A stretch of DNA of 64,000 nt from Kalmusia sp. IMI 367209. Its lineage: Eukaryota > Ascomycota > Dothideomycetes > Pleosporales > Didymosphaeriaceae. Position numbers and translations under genes: made by a program. Location of the stretch: assembly GCA_027946365.1 (NCBI GenBank), contig JAPEUQ010000015.1:1140278-1204277 (forward strand), in the 5' to 3' direction. How positions within the stretch are numbered: position 1 is the stretch's first letter; every line of letters starts with the position of its first letter. Below are positions 37,191 to 47,724 of the stretch, piece after piece. The notes under the pieces are model-generated. The model did no database searches, was not told the DNA's origin, and was given only the letters and a program-made list of their open reading frames with translations.

Positions 37191-39347
37191 CTAATCCGAA
37201 TGCCAATCACTCCCCCCATCCGTTCTCACCGTCCCGTCATCCGTCCTCGCGCTCTCATCACCTGACATCACACGCGCGAACCTTCTCGCCCGCCTACAAA
37301 AAGCGTCAAAAAGCAATTTCATCATCATTCGCTCAACGCACACTTACTCCTCCCTCGCCACACTATCGCTACTCTCGCCCAGCTTATCCTCTAGCTTACT
37401 CTCTTTCAACGTATCGCTGCCCCAGGTTCCCTTATCTTTGAGTTCCAGCAGGAGGTCTTTCAGCGAGGACACTTCCTGCTGCAGTTTTCTGATTTCGAGC
37501 ACCGCCGTGTCGAATTCAACGTTGGGCTTGGTCTGCTGTACTTTCTTATCCCAACCATCGGCTTCAAAGTCGCACTCGTGGAGGACCTCCTCCCACTCCT
37601 GCACGACATCGTCGTCTTCCTCACCCCTTCTCCTATTCTGCTTGACTGTGTGCGCTTGTTTCGTCTCCAAGAACGCCGTCACGATCAACAATGGAGAGTA
37701 TAGAATACCCATGACGATGTCGTTCAGGCGGTTGTATTGATCCTGGGGCAGCCACCATTCAAATGGTACTATGAGGAAGAGCATCTCAATGAGGTTGAAG
37801 GGCGCGATGAAGACGTTCTCATCGGGCGCGCGCACGAACTGCATCGTCTTCTGCGAGAAGAGCGCCATGTATTCGTCGATGGCGTTTTCGGTGATGTCTT
37901 CGTAGGCCGAGTTGTACAGGGCGATGAGTATGTTGAGCAGGATGACCATTACGACGAAAGTGAAGATGTAGTAAAGGATGATGCCGAAGGGAGGCTGCTG
38001 CTATTAGCTTATGCGACCACAGGTCTTGACAGAAACATAGACTTACAGCAAATCTGTCGAACCCGTCGAATTCCGGGCTCTGCATAATGGCGTTCAGCAT
38101 AGCCTGAATGACGAAGCCCGAGTCTGTGATCGAGTTGTCTGTCATATCCAAGCCTATAAAAGCTTGCAAAAAGCCGATCAGGACGACGAGTAGTAGCGCA
38201 AAGAAGATGAGCGATTCACGCATCATAACTTTGAGCACTACTAGCATGGCGCCGAAGAAGCGGAACGTGTCGAGATACAGAAGGAGGCGCATCCAGAACA
38301 TGGGCGCTCCAAACGCAAGGAAGTCGTAGCTAAGCTCGTTGAATCGGCCTCTTCGCTCGGATCCACGGTCGTGTCCGTATGCTATCATGCGCAAGATGAA
38401 GGAGGTCGCTAGTAGTGCGTACAGTGTAGTGTTGAAGACGTTCCAGAAACCAATGTAGTAGCGACCTACTTTCCACAGCTTGGCCGTCTCGTCACAGATG
38501 AAGCCGAGAGTGAAAATATACAACAATGCTTCCACAACATCAAGATCACCAGACGGATTGATGGTGTTGATGGCACCTGTGTAGAGGCCCAGGTAGATGA
38601 CAGAAAAGGCTATCTGAACAACGTTCTGGTACCGTGGCACCCTCATGCGGTCCGGGTCCAAGTGCGACCAGTAAGACGTATTTGTCTTGCTCTCGTAGTG
38701 AACAAAGCGACTCGGGTCTTCGTCGTCCTGCACCAGCCATCCCTTCCATAGATACTGAATGCATTTCTGATAGCCGGAGGACCCAATGACAGTCAAGGCG
38801 TGCAGATCAACAGCACGCTCGATGACATTCGCAGGCACGCTCGGCTCACCGTCGAGTAAGATGGAGTACCGCTTGAGCAGTATGTCCTCGATGAGGTAGT
38901 TTTGATCCTCCTCGGCTTCGATGATGCGCTTGGCCAGTATTTCGGCGGCCACGGCGCGCACCTCGTGCAAGTCGGCATCCCACAGCTCGGACAGGGCCTG
39001 CCTCTTGAACCATTTCTTGACCACCAATAGACAGTACACTACACACGCCTTGTAATGCTCCCCACCGGCTTTCTTTGCGGTCGCGATGACGGCATCTGTA
39101 ATTATGTGACTATGCGGCTTGGTGACCAGCTCCGACTCCAATTCGCAAGGTATGACTTGCTCGATCTGGTGCTTGAGGCGTAGCGCGACCTTGGTGACCT
39201 CTTTGGCGGGTATCGGCGGCGGTGGGATGCTGTCGCGACGGGTGGGGAGCACTGTAGATCGTCAGCAACCGCGGTGCCTCGCTCGTTCCTTCGGGGACTG
39301 ACGCGACCGGATCTCGTCTTGGGCGCGGTGTCGTCTATCGTGGCCAT
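37191..39347 (-). CDS. YVC1: YVC1-type vacuolar TRP cation channel
   Basis: Predicted vacuolar membrane channel releasing calcium to the cytosol. Exons 39347-39308, 39251-38047, 37994-37348 and 37293-37191 give 664 aa, close to yeast Yvc1 (675). A cytosolic N-terminal domain of about 235 residues (YCLLVVKKWFKRQALSELWD) is followed by membrane helices, including FNTTLYALLATSFILRMIA and ESLIFFALLLVVLIGFLQAF. The pore region is IQAMLNAIMQSPEFDGFDRF, and splicing then gives PPFGIILYYIFTFVVMVILLN, the last helix running into NILIALYNSAYEDI. The tail has the PFEWWLP segment and a coiled coil (TAVLEIRKLQQEVSSLKDLL). The first intron uses a weak donor (GTCGCG), so the first 13 codons are least certain. 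The last intron begins inside an in-frame stop (GAG TAA GT); removing it adds 34 residues beginning RARRFARVM. Confidence 0.92.
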
Positions 39348-39952
39348 CCGAATTGAATAACTTGCCCCATCGTACCATGGCGGCGGGGAGTTTGCAGGAG
39401 CTCTGTAGCTTCCGTGGGGTGCAGTGGGGTGAGGAACGCGACCTTGGAGGGTGTGTGTACCGTACGGTGACAATCTATGAAGCGAGATGTCTACTACGAG
39501 GCGGCATGGACGGATTGGCGCGGCACAGAGATTCGTAGTCGAGGTTGGCCCTGTTGTCGCAAAAGTTGGCTGCGCTAAACCTGCCTGCGGAGCTCCCCTA
39601 CCAGCTTCCGTCGTCATCGCGATTTGACCCCACGCGCCCAAGCGCCGTGCACCGTGCAGCCTCGCGATTTTAGCAGTGTCCCATCCATGTCCTCAGCCAA
39701 GTCTCACTGTCGGGCTCACCGTTAAAGCAACGCCCGTCACCATGGATTGATATTGAAATGCTGCACCAGATCTGGCGCGCTTAATAAATATACTTACTTC
39801 CTCTTGGTACCTCAACCGCCCATCGAGGAATATGCATGATAGCGTACACAAACTACGCAAAGGCCCAGCCGCGACGCCTGTCCGATCCCTCTACCGAACG
39901 CCAGATGCTCACTTTTGACCAACGACTGCCGCAACCCAAAACGAACCACCGC
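39348..39952. other. Intergenic region between channel and eIF2-alpha genes
   Basis: Upstream of the TRP-channel start and downstream of the eIF2-alpha stop, both on the minus strand. No supported frame. A TATA-like TTAATAAATATA is at about 39,781-39,792. Confidence 0.5.
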
Positions 39953-41033
39953 TCAATCCGCCTCGGCAACACCGCCCTCGTCGCTCGTGCTCTCGTCTTC
40001 GTCGCCGCTGACCTCCTGGTTTTCGCGCTCCCGCTTCTCCATGAGCGCTGCCAGCTCCGCATCGTCGTTCTCTGTGACCGCCTTCGGTGCCATTTTGACC
40101 GTGCAGTCGCCGCCTGCCTTAGAGATGCTTTCCTTGATGTCCTCGATAGCTTGCTCCAGGACCGAAATGCCAACGTTCTTGTCCAGACATTGTGATGTGA
40201 GAACTGCCAGAGTTAGCCACGCGACGTGTGCAAGGCGCACAATGGGTAAACAGACCATATAACGGGGGTGATACCAGCTTGACCTTGACCTGTGTGTCCG
40301 CCGTGTTCTTCGCCTCGGCGGTTCGCAGGGCCTCCTTGACGGCATCGATGCCCTCGTATCCAAAGCATGTCACTGCCACCGTTAGCCAAATCCAGTACAA
40401 GTTTGCCGCAGACCGTACCCTCAATATCTGATCGCACCTTGGTGGGCTGGGGTGTGAGCCTCTTGCTGATGTATGTCTGCAGCTCCTCCTTGACCACGTC
40501 GTTCGGGAAGGTGACGTCGTTCCACACATCTGGGTTTGTGATGGAGAGCTTAAAGGCGTCAATCGAATGTCCGTACTTCTTGTTCAGCGGCCAGCCGATG
40601 TTTTCGTAGAGCTCTTGAATAGGCGTGTTCGTCTTCTCGGCGACGTGGCGCATGATGGAATGCACCATCTTCGACTTGTTGTACCGCTCTTCGCACTTGA
40701 TGATGTCCTCGGGAGACACACGTCGCTTTGACAAGTCGATGTAGCCCTTATCCTTGTCCACACGCAGCACCACCACTACTTCGTTCCGGCCCACACGAAT
40801 CAACTTCTGGATCGAACGGATACGTCTTCGCGAAAGTTCGGAGAGCAGGATCATGCCGTCGATGTTGTCTGGCCACATAAGCATCGATCCGTAGGCCTCA
40901 AGGCAATTTGCTTACCATACTCGAGGAGCTTGACATAGGCACCCATTTCAGCGATCTGCTTCACGTTGACCATGACGAAGCTCTCCACCTCAGGGTACTT
41001 CTCCTCGTAAAACCGGCAGTTGGTGAGCGACAT
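39953..41033 (-). CDS. SUI2: Translation initiation factor eIF2 subunit alpha
   Basis: Alpha subunit of the eIF2 complex that delivers initiator Met-tRNA to the ribosome; its phosphorylation shuts down general translation under stress. Exons 41033-40916, 40868-40419, 40372-40256 and 40203-39953 (introns 47, 46 and 52 nt) give 311 aa, versus 304 in yeast. The N-terminal S1 domain reads [24 protein letters not shown], then [19 protein letters not shown] after splicing. The Ser in ELSRRR (residue 52 counting Met) is the conserved eIF2-kinase target, Ser51. The middle helical domain includes [16 protein letters not shown], and the C-terminal domain has [16 protein letters not shown], then [17 protein letters not shown] across the last intron. 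The acidic tail ends GGVAEAD. Every junction restores conserved sequence. Divergent from the CFEM gene. Confidence 0.97.
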
Positions 41034-41108
41034 GGTTGCGACTGGCTCCGGTAGACCGAAATTTCTTCTCTATAGGACAGGGAGGGAATGCAACACGGTT
41101 TTCGGGGC

Positions 41109-41128
41109 GGTGGTGGTGGTGGTGGTGG
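41109..41128. repeat. GGT-trinucleotide microsatellite
   Basis: Six to seven GGT units, about 75 bp upstream of the eIF2-alpha start codon, so possibly in its 5' leader. Confidence 0.85.
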
Positions 41129-41194
41129 CCGGTGTGCGTGTGTGGAGATTGAAGCTGCAAATATGACTCCAGCCGTGGCGCTGCACCAGTGCCA

Positions 41195-41213
41195 GTGTGT
41201 GTGTGTGTGTGTG
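41195..41213. repeat. GT-dinucleotide microsatellite
   Basis: Nine to ten GT units upstream of the eIF2-alpha gene. Confidence 0.85.
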
Positions 41214-42064
41214 AGCCCCGCGCTAGACAGCGCGCACGGACAATTTGTGGGGCGATCCTCTTACTTTGACCACAATTTGACCACCACCTCGCGACCCATC
41301 AAGCAAAGTCGCCGGCAGCAGCCACCGAAGTAACATACGCGTTAGAATCCCTAGCTAGCGACAGTCCTTCGTCTAATGCCTTCCGAGCGCGATACATATA
41401 TATATAGCCAGAAGTTACCAAAGGACCGAGCCCGGCTCTTCCATCAGCCATTTGGCTTTCCCTGCATCCTACCTACGAGTATGTCAAATTTGTAACGAGA
41501 GTCGAAAGAGATATAGACACTTTAATCAATAGTGGGTAGAAGGGAAATATGTGGACATATACGAGTGCCCTGAGTCCAGCCAAAGCGTCACTCTTTCTTA
41601 TTCTTGTCCTTCCCCCTTACACTCAGCCTTGCGCCAGCCGCCGCCGCTTCTTGTTTCCATACGCGCGAGACCTTCCATGAAGAACCCAAATGGGTGCAAG
41701 CCCTGCAGGCACAAAACTGCCTGGTCTCTATTGGGCCTGCACTCGACAACAACGTTCCTTTTACCCTTCCTTTGCGGTTTGGGGCGCATGGCATACCACA
41801 AGATTGGCCGAAAATGGCCCCAAAAGCCTAGCACACTGCAGACGTTCCTGCAGGGGTCGACCAGGGGCCTCGCGTTGGGCCAATACCAAGTCTTTGCGCA
41901 AATCCTTTGTACTTGTTGCTCGTACTCATGTTTGATGAACAACATGTCGCGACGTCGCTACCGCCCGTTTCTAAATCGTTATATCTCAGCCTAACTCCTG
42001 CGAGCCGTCTGCTTCGCCTCTTGTGCCTCTGCTTTCCTCTCATCGGCTCCGCCGTCACAACGTG

Positions 42065-42768
42065 ATGTCTATCATTCTCTTGATTGCGCTTCTGCTGTCA
42101 CTCCTTGTGCGAAACATTGCTGGACAAGATTCGCCTCAGGATCTGGAGGGATTTCCTCCGTGCGCGGTATATATGCCTCCTCTCACAAGCGATTAAGGCT
42201 GATGGGTAGACAGCAAACATGCATTAGTAACAATCATGGTGACTGTACGCTGCTCGACATGGCATGCATGTGCGACCATCAAGTCCCTACTATCTTCAGC
42301 TGCATGCAAGGCTCTTGCGATGCAGAAGACCAAGCGACAACGCTTCAATTCGCACAAGAGCTCTGCGACAAAGCGAACGCCACATCGACAGTTAGATCAT
42401 CTGGAGCTTCATCAACGAGCGCGACCACATTTGCAACAGCAGCGAAGACCGGTGCGCCAGATGCGGACTCATCGAATTCGACACCGCCCGCGTATCACTC
42501 CTCCGGACTATCGTCTGCTACCACGGCCGGGATCGGTGTCGGTGCCGCATTCGGCGCATTGTCTGTAGCGGCGGGCGCGTTGTTCCTGTGGCGACGGCGA
42601 AAGCGAGAGCAGGCGACGTCGAAGCTTGCTACGCCTGCTATTAGAGATATGGATCAGGATATGTTGGTGTCCCCTGCATATGAGCGAAAGGGCATGATAC
42701 ATCACGAAGCAGACGGAGTACAGTGGGTGGAGCTGGAGGCTAAAGAGCGGACGCAGTCCATACGGTAA
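42065..42768 (+). CDS. CFEM-domain protein with C-terminal membrane anchor
   Basis: Exon 1 (42065-42166) encodes a signal peptide (ILLIALLLSLLV) and FPPCA. A 47-nt intron (GTATAT...ACAG) leads to exon 2 (42214-42768); total 218 aa. Splicing gives PPCAQTC, followed by the eight-Cys CFEM spacing with the invariant Asp: CISNNHGDCTLLDMACMC, then FSC, GSC and ELC. CFEM proteins sit at the fungal cell surface; known members bind haem, act in adhesion or are virulence factors. A Ser/Thr/Ala-rich stalk (about 85-130) precedes one membrane helix (TTAGIGVGAAFGALSVAAGA), a basic RRRKRE stop-transfer and a cytosolic tail of about 55 residues, so this is a transmembrane rather than GPI-anchored form. The acceptor choice (ACAG after an earlier TAG) is fixed by the reading frame. 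Confidence 0.92.
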
Positions 42769-43129
42769 TTGGAAGATTTAGAAGCAGAAGCATCAAAATA
42801 GCAATGGGAAGTGATGGTTGAAAGGAATTTCCTTTGCAGATTGGTCAGTGTGCTGTATGATATCGGTATGTCCAATCCACTACGAACCCAGCCAATCAGC
42901 GCCAGAGATTCATGCAAGCATCTCTATCTGTACTTGTCCAGCCCATCACCTTGACGTTACCCATTACGCCCAGTGCTGTATCACAACAGCCTCCTTAGCA
43001 TGACCTGAGGTTCTTTGATAGGGAAGGGACCCGTCGATCAACACATTGTCGCTACAGCACTACGTAAGTCTATATTCGCAACGTACACTCCAACGTCACC
43101 CACTTACTTACATAGCGACAGCTGTTTGA
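42769..43129. other. Convergent 3' intergenic region
   Basis: Between the stops of the CFEM gene (+) and the GPI-anchored protein gene (-). No frame of interest; shared 3'-UTR space. Confidence 0.55.
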
Positions 43130-43687
43130 TTACATAACACCAAGTGCAGCAGCTACGGCCACACCGAGGATGCCAGAACCAGGGACAAGCATGGCAGCCG
43201 CACCAGTAGGCTTCGGCTTGTTAGACTCAATAGCGGAGGCACTCGTGGGGTGGGAGTGCTCATCGGTCTTGCTCGCAGTTGCGGAAGCTGACGAGGTGCT
43301 GTTGACGGACGACACGATGGTCGTCACGGAGGTAGACACCGTAACCGAAGAGACGGGGCCAGTCGCAACCGTAGTCGTGTCGGTGTGCGAAGGCGTGAAC
43401 GTGCCAATAGATGGAAAGAAAGTGGACTGGCCGGTGGCGAGGACACACTGCCCGTTGACGCACTGCCAAGCGTCGGGATCGCAGCAGTTGAGGTCGCAGA
43501 TCTGAGCGGCGGTCGCGCATTCTAGAGGCAAGTTCATTAGCTGCTCGGCGCTTTTGATACGCGACTGAGGGGGGCCATCGAGCGGCCTAGGAGCAAGCCA
43601 CGACATACCACGAGTCTGGCCGGCAGCGCCGAGCGCCAGGGCGCCGACCATGACGATGGGGAGGGGGAGGGACCAGTGAATACCCAT
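43130..43687 (-). CDS. Small Cys-rich GPI-anchored secreted protein
   Basis: The uninterrupted frame is 185 aa, but a strong 87-nt intron (43608-43522; GTATGT donor, GCTAAT branch site, CTCTAG acceptor) lies inside it in frame, so the likely mature mRNA encodes 156 aa. The signal peptide is LPIVMVGALALGAAGQ. After splicing, GQTR joins ECATAAQICDLNCC, followed by PDAWQCVNGQC: seven cysteines within about 25 residues. A long Ser/Thr/Val stalk follows (about 60-130, likely O-glycosylated), then a C-terminal hydrophobic tail (GILGVAVAAALGVM) preceded by small residues, as in GPI-attachment signals. No known family is recognised. It is a plausible cell-wall protein; effector function would be speculation. 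It is convergent with the CFEM surface-protein gene. Confidence 0.85.
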   Translation of the reverse strand: MGIHWSLPLPIVMVGALALGAAGQTRGMSWLAPRPLDGPPQSRIKSAEQLMNLPLECATAAQICDLNCCDPDAWQCVNGQCVLATGQSTFFPSIGTFTPSHTDTTTVATGPVSSVTVSTSVTTIVSSVNSTSSASATASKTDEHSHPTSASAIESNKPKPTGAAAMLVPGSGILGVAVAAALGVM

Positions 43688-44837
43688 TTACTCCGCTTTC
43701 ATCAACTAGAGGCTAAAAATTAGAGAGAGTGGTAGTGTTAGGAGGTTCGAAGCGAATCTGATTGTCAGGGCGGGATTGAAGTTCAGGGTGGGTGCGAGCG
43801 GGCGTGTTTGTTTTGAAGGATCAAGCGTGGACGGAGCGCAGGAATGGTTGTTACGTGCCGGGAACTTAGGCCGATGAGGTGATTGGGGGTTTGGCGTTGC
43901 TGGGCAGATGACTGGTGTTTACTCGTAGGTGCGCTTGTGCGTGTCACCGGCGGAGAGGTTATTGCATAACTCGAGGTCGCCTCATTGGGATAATATACGT
44001 AAATCACGCATTTTTTGTACATGTATTAGCTTTCTACGAAGGGGAAGTTGCTATAATTGGCTTTTGATTTTTGGAAGATTGCACTGTATCAGGCAAAAAA
44101 ATGAGAGACGCATCGCGAGCCGAGTTACAGCAGGATTCGTGATATAGAGGAACACAATCCTCGAGCTTCAAGCTTAAGACTATGCAAAGGATGGAAGTTT
44201 TGAGCATAGCCGGGCGCACTGAAAAGCGAATTGATTACTTCGTGACGTTGGTGTGCGCTACTGAGCATCCTGTGGCACTTACGTTGGGTTCACAACAAAT
44301 GGTGTTTGCAGGACAAGGCAGCGTGAGGTTCAAAAAGTCGACTGGTCGAACCTATAGAGTAGCAAAGCATTGGCTTCCGCTCGGTCGACCTCTGTGAAAT
44401 GTATCATGAGGAAGCCTACCATACGGAGGTTGGTGGCCAGGTGTCTGAACACGGCTCTCAATGTATCAAGCATCATGCCTACACTTCGCCTTTGCAAAGC
44501 TCAACGGATGATATGCCAATCGGGGATGAAATTACACATTTCAGTCTATTGACGTGACATCTTCCCCGCGTCCTACTGTGCACACGGCCTGGCGTGCCAC
44601 ACACCAAAATGACTGTTCATATGCCTTCGAAGCCCCACATATAGGGCTCCGACGAAGCCCAGCCTTACCGGATCTGGAGCCGTGGCGATCGCCCTAGCCG
44701 CTCATGTACGGCCACAGAGCGCACCGACGGAATTGGGTCGACGTTGCGTAGGTTTCAAGTGTTTGAACTCGTAACATGGATGTACGGGGTCAACGGATTT
44801 GACATCGATGAGTGGATCCCACTGCGCACGTTGGCAC

Positions 44838-44862
44838 GATGATGATGATGATGATGATGATG
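44838..44862. repeat. GAT-trinucleotide microsatellite
   Basis: Eight GAT units. Confidence 0.9.
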
Positions 44863-45151
44863 GTGACGGCTCGGGGTGTGGGTGGCAGAGTGGAACGGAC
44901 AGCCGCAGTACTATGCTCACAGTGTATGCTTTGTAAAGGGAGGAAACACCGTACACTTGTCCGCTTGCGCCGAGTTGGGAGCGCCAGTCACCCTCGGACA
45001 ACCACATGGCACGGCAACAGTCAGCGCAAACTGCTCTCCGGGGAACTGTCCATGACCCCCTCGCGCTCATCAGCCGGACTTGGCCCCTTGTCTACTCTCC
45101 TCCCCTCCCCTCATGGGGTCCTACAAACCAGCGTGGATACGAGGCAGTCTC

Positions 45152-45201
45152 GCGGCGGCGGCGGCGGCGGCGATGTCCATGGCGATGTCCATGGCGATAG
45201 T
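45152..45201. repeat. GGC run followed by a 15-bp tandem duplication
   Basis: About seven GGC units run directly into two copies of GATGTCCATGGC (with the next GAT starting a third). This could form a GC-rich stem because the CCATGG cores are palindromic. Confidence 0.8.
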
Positions 45202-45603
45202 GTTGTACAGAGCTTGGCCAAGGCAAGCGCCCAAAGCAGGAGGCGACGCGCAAAGCGAGGCTGTGCAGGCGCAGCGGCGCAGGCTCGCAGGCGCGCAAGT
45301 CGAGGGGTTTTAAATAAGACGAGCGCCAGGGGCGACTTGGCTGCGGGCGCTACTGTGTGAGATCTGAGATGTGAAGGCCCAGCGGGGCTCCGATTGGCGG
45401 GCGCGCGGGTCCTCTGGACGCCGGTTTCACTGCGACTTTCATTCATTATGCGGCTGTGAGCCCGGTGTGCTGCGCGTTGTGTCGTTTTGCTGTCGCTCCT
45501 TAGCCCGTCGCTGGATCCCGTCGCTGCTGTTTTCTTGACTCTGCCTGTACCGCAAAAGAGGAGGTTGGATCGAGCATTGCTGGCCATCGTCCAACGTGCG
45601 CAC

Positions 45604-46731
45604 ATGGCGAATGATATCGAGATGGGGACGGTCAGGGGCAAGCCCACGGGAGAGGCCCCTGACGAGACAGACTACCGACCCGTCAACTGGAAGCGCGTCT
45701 TCCTCACGCCAAAGTACATTCGTACGTCATCGCTCCAACACATTGCTCGCCCTCAGCACTCACAGGCCGCACAGCATGGCATATCATCGGCATAGCCGTT
45801 CTCGTCTTCACCATCTACATCACAGTACACCACGACCAAGTTGTCGAGGTTCGTCTCTGCCCTCTCCGTCTGCGCCCCATGCAGTCTGCTCACGACACTT
45901 AGAAATTGCGGCCCTTTTCGGAAAAACTGCGTGATCTGCCTGCCGGCTGGCTCATCCCCATTGCTATCCTCTTTGTGATTTCATTCCCGCCCTTGTTCGG
46001 CCATGAGATTGTCGCGCTGCTGTGCGGCGTCGTGTGGGGCTTATGGATAGGCTTTGCCATCGTCGCCGCCGGCACCTTTCTTGGTGAGAGTACGATGCTC
46101 CCCACCGGTCCTGTTGCCTCCCGTCAAACACTAACGACTTGCAGTCGGAACCTGGTTCGCCTTCCTATACGCACTCCGCCGCAAAGCCGCGAAACTCGAG
46201 CGCACCAATCTAAACTACGGCGCTCTGGCCCGCCTCACCCGTGATGGCGGTTTCTGGATCGTCCTCATCATCCGCCTTTCCGCCGTACCCTCCCACTTCT
46301 CCACTGCCGTATTCGCCACCTGCAATGTCAAGTTCTGGCACTTTTTCGTCGCCACCTTTCTCTCTCTACCCAAGCAGATCTTCCTCGTTTACCTGGGCGT
46401 CCTGCTCGTACAACAGAAAGAATCCAACGTCGGCAAGAACATCATGTTTGGCGCCGTCTTCGTGGTCACCGTAGTCCTAGGCGTATGGATCTGGATGAAG
46501 ATGCGGAAAGTGAAGCAAGTGCTGCTCGAGGAACAGGCGCAGCGTAGAGAGAAAAGGTTGAAGGAGGAGATGGCGGTGGCCGATAAGGAGGCTGCAGAGC
46601 GGAGAATGGAGGTAACCGAGCCGCAGGCGGCGTGGGCCATGCCGCAGCAGATGTCGAGAGTCCCGCCGGGGGAGTATGTGGTGAGGCAAAGTTGGGGGTT
46701 ACCTGACCCACCTCCGGGCAGGGCGTTTTGA
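45604..46731 (+). CDS. TVP38/DedA-family (VTT domain) Golgi membrane protein
   Basis: Exons 45604-45721, 45766-45848, 45903-46089 and 46145-46731 (introns 44, 54 and 55 nt) give 324 aa; yeast Tvp38 has 337. After a polar N-terminus, the first membrane helix is WHIIGIAVLVFTIYITV. The VTT core then reads FPPLFGHEIVALLCGVVWG, AGTFLGEIGTW (completed across intron 3), FWIVLIIRLSAVPSHFSTAVF and LSLPKQIFLVYLGV. The Arg and Pro residues in IIRLSAVP and the FG-E motif are the hallmark positions of this family, some members of which act as lipid scramblases. A last helix (IMFGAVFVVTVVLGVWIW) is followed by a Lys/Glu-rich cytosolic coiled coil. Exact orthology among fungal VTT paralogues is uncertain, so no symbol is given. 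The ATG at 45,604 is the first in frame. Confidence 0.92.
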
Positions 46732-47724
46732 CACTAATGTGTAATGGATTCATTTTCTCTGTCTGAGCGGTAATGTCTGCATTTGGGTATGAGGATATTG
46801 CATGGGACGGCGTTCCTGATTTGTTCTTTCGCTGTAAATTATTGGACTGACTACTGTTGTACGGTATCAATGCGGTCGCAATTCAAGTTTACCTTCATTT
46901 CAGATTTCCCATGTTCCAAGTATTGCAAGATGACGATTAGGGATATGGGTGGTCACATTCAGTGACGGCTTTAAAAGACGCCTATTACGGTATGATCCCG
47001 GTGGCTCTTACACATCCTCTACGCTCCTAAACAGTTCGCTCGCCAAGCTGTATGCCATCGACGGCTTGACCTAACTCTACTCAAGTCGGACCTATCGAAA
47101 GTGTTTATGTGCTTATCGATTATTACACGAGGAAAACGGCAATCTAAGCGTAATCAAATGGTTCGGTTGGATAGTCACTAGTTTCCTATTCCTTTGCACC
47201 AATTTTGTGAAAGCCATCGCATGATACAGCAACAGTTATTACTCTCCATTAAAGACTGTAAAAGCCATGGTGACTGATGATCGGATACTCTAATCTATCT
47301 AGCAGTATCCTGTCGGCAGAGTGAAAGTTCTGGTGCGATCAACAGTTGCGTCGTCTTCATTTTACCTTCACTTACGCACCTGCCACTCTCCCGCCTCCCA
47401 TATAACACACTAAGATCAACTCCAAAAAATAGACTCACTCCACTTCGCACTCAACCCTAGTAACTCCACTTACGCAGTTAACTTCAAGCATACGATAAAC
47501 ACACCACTAGATCTCCTCCAGCATTCCTCTCGCTTACAATGCAACCTAATTATTTCACTACCTAGGAGAAATTGGCGCTACGCGACAAGCATCTGTTGAC
47601 ATAGCGATAGCGACGAGGAATATAGGGCTGGATAAGAGACTATTTAGGACTAGCTAAATTTGTAACACGCAGACTGGGGTTTTAAAAACGGAACAGCGGT
47701 AACTCGCCGAATAGAGGTGCACTC
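46732..47724. other. Intergenic region approaching the AT-rich block
   Basis: Between two plus-strand genes. It becomes more AT-rich to the right but keeps many CpA and TpG, so it is not RIP-saturated. No supported frame. It should contain the promoter of the gene starting at 47,725. Confidence 0.5.

Larger units (their letters stand above)
41034..42064. other. Divergent intergenic region with simple repeats
   Basis: Promoter region shared by eIF2-alpha (-) and the CFEM gene (+). Contains a GGT-trinucleotide run and a GT-dinucleotide run within 250 bp of the eIF2-alpha start, and a TATATATATATA at about 41,394-41,405. The frame at 41551-41994 has no recognisable content. Confidence 0.55.
43688..45603. 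other. Divergent intergenic region with simple repeats
   Basis: Between the GPI-protein gene (-) and the TVP38-like gene (+). Contains a GAT-trinucleotide run, a GGC run followed by a duplicated 15-mer, and GC-rich leader-like sequence close to the TVP38-like start. Chance frames overlap on both strands; none is supported. Confidence 0.55.

Noticed and set aside
41551..41994. Plus-strand frame of 147 codons upstream of the CFEM gene
   Set aside because: No recognisable content, and overlapping minus-strand frames of equal length; treated as promoter/leader sequence.
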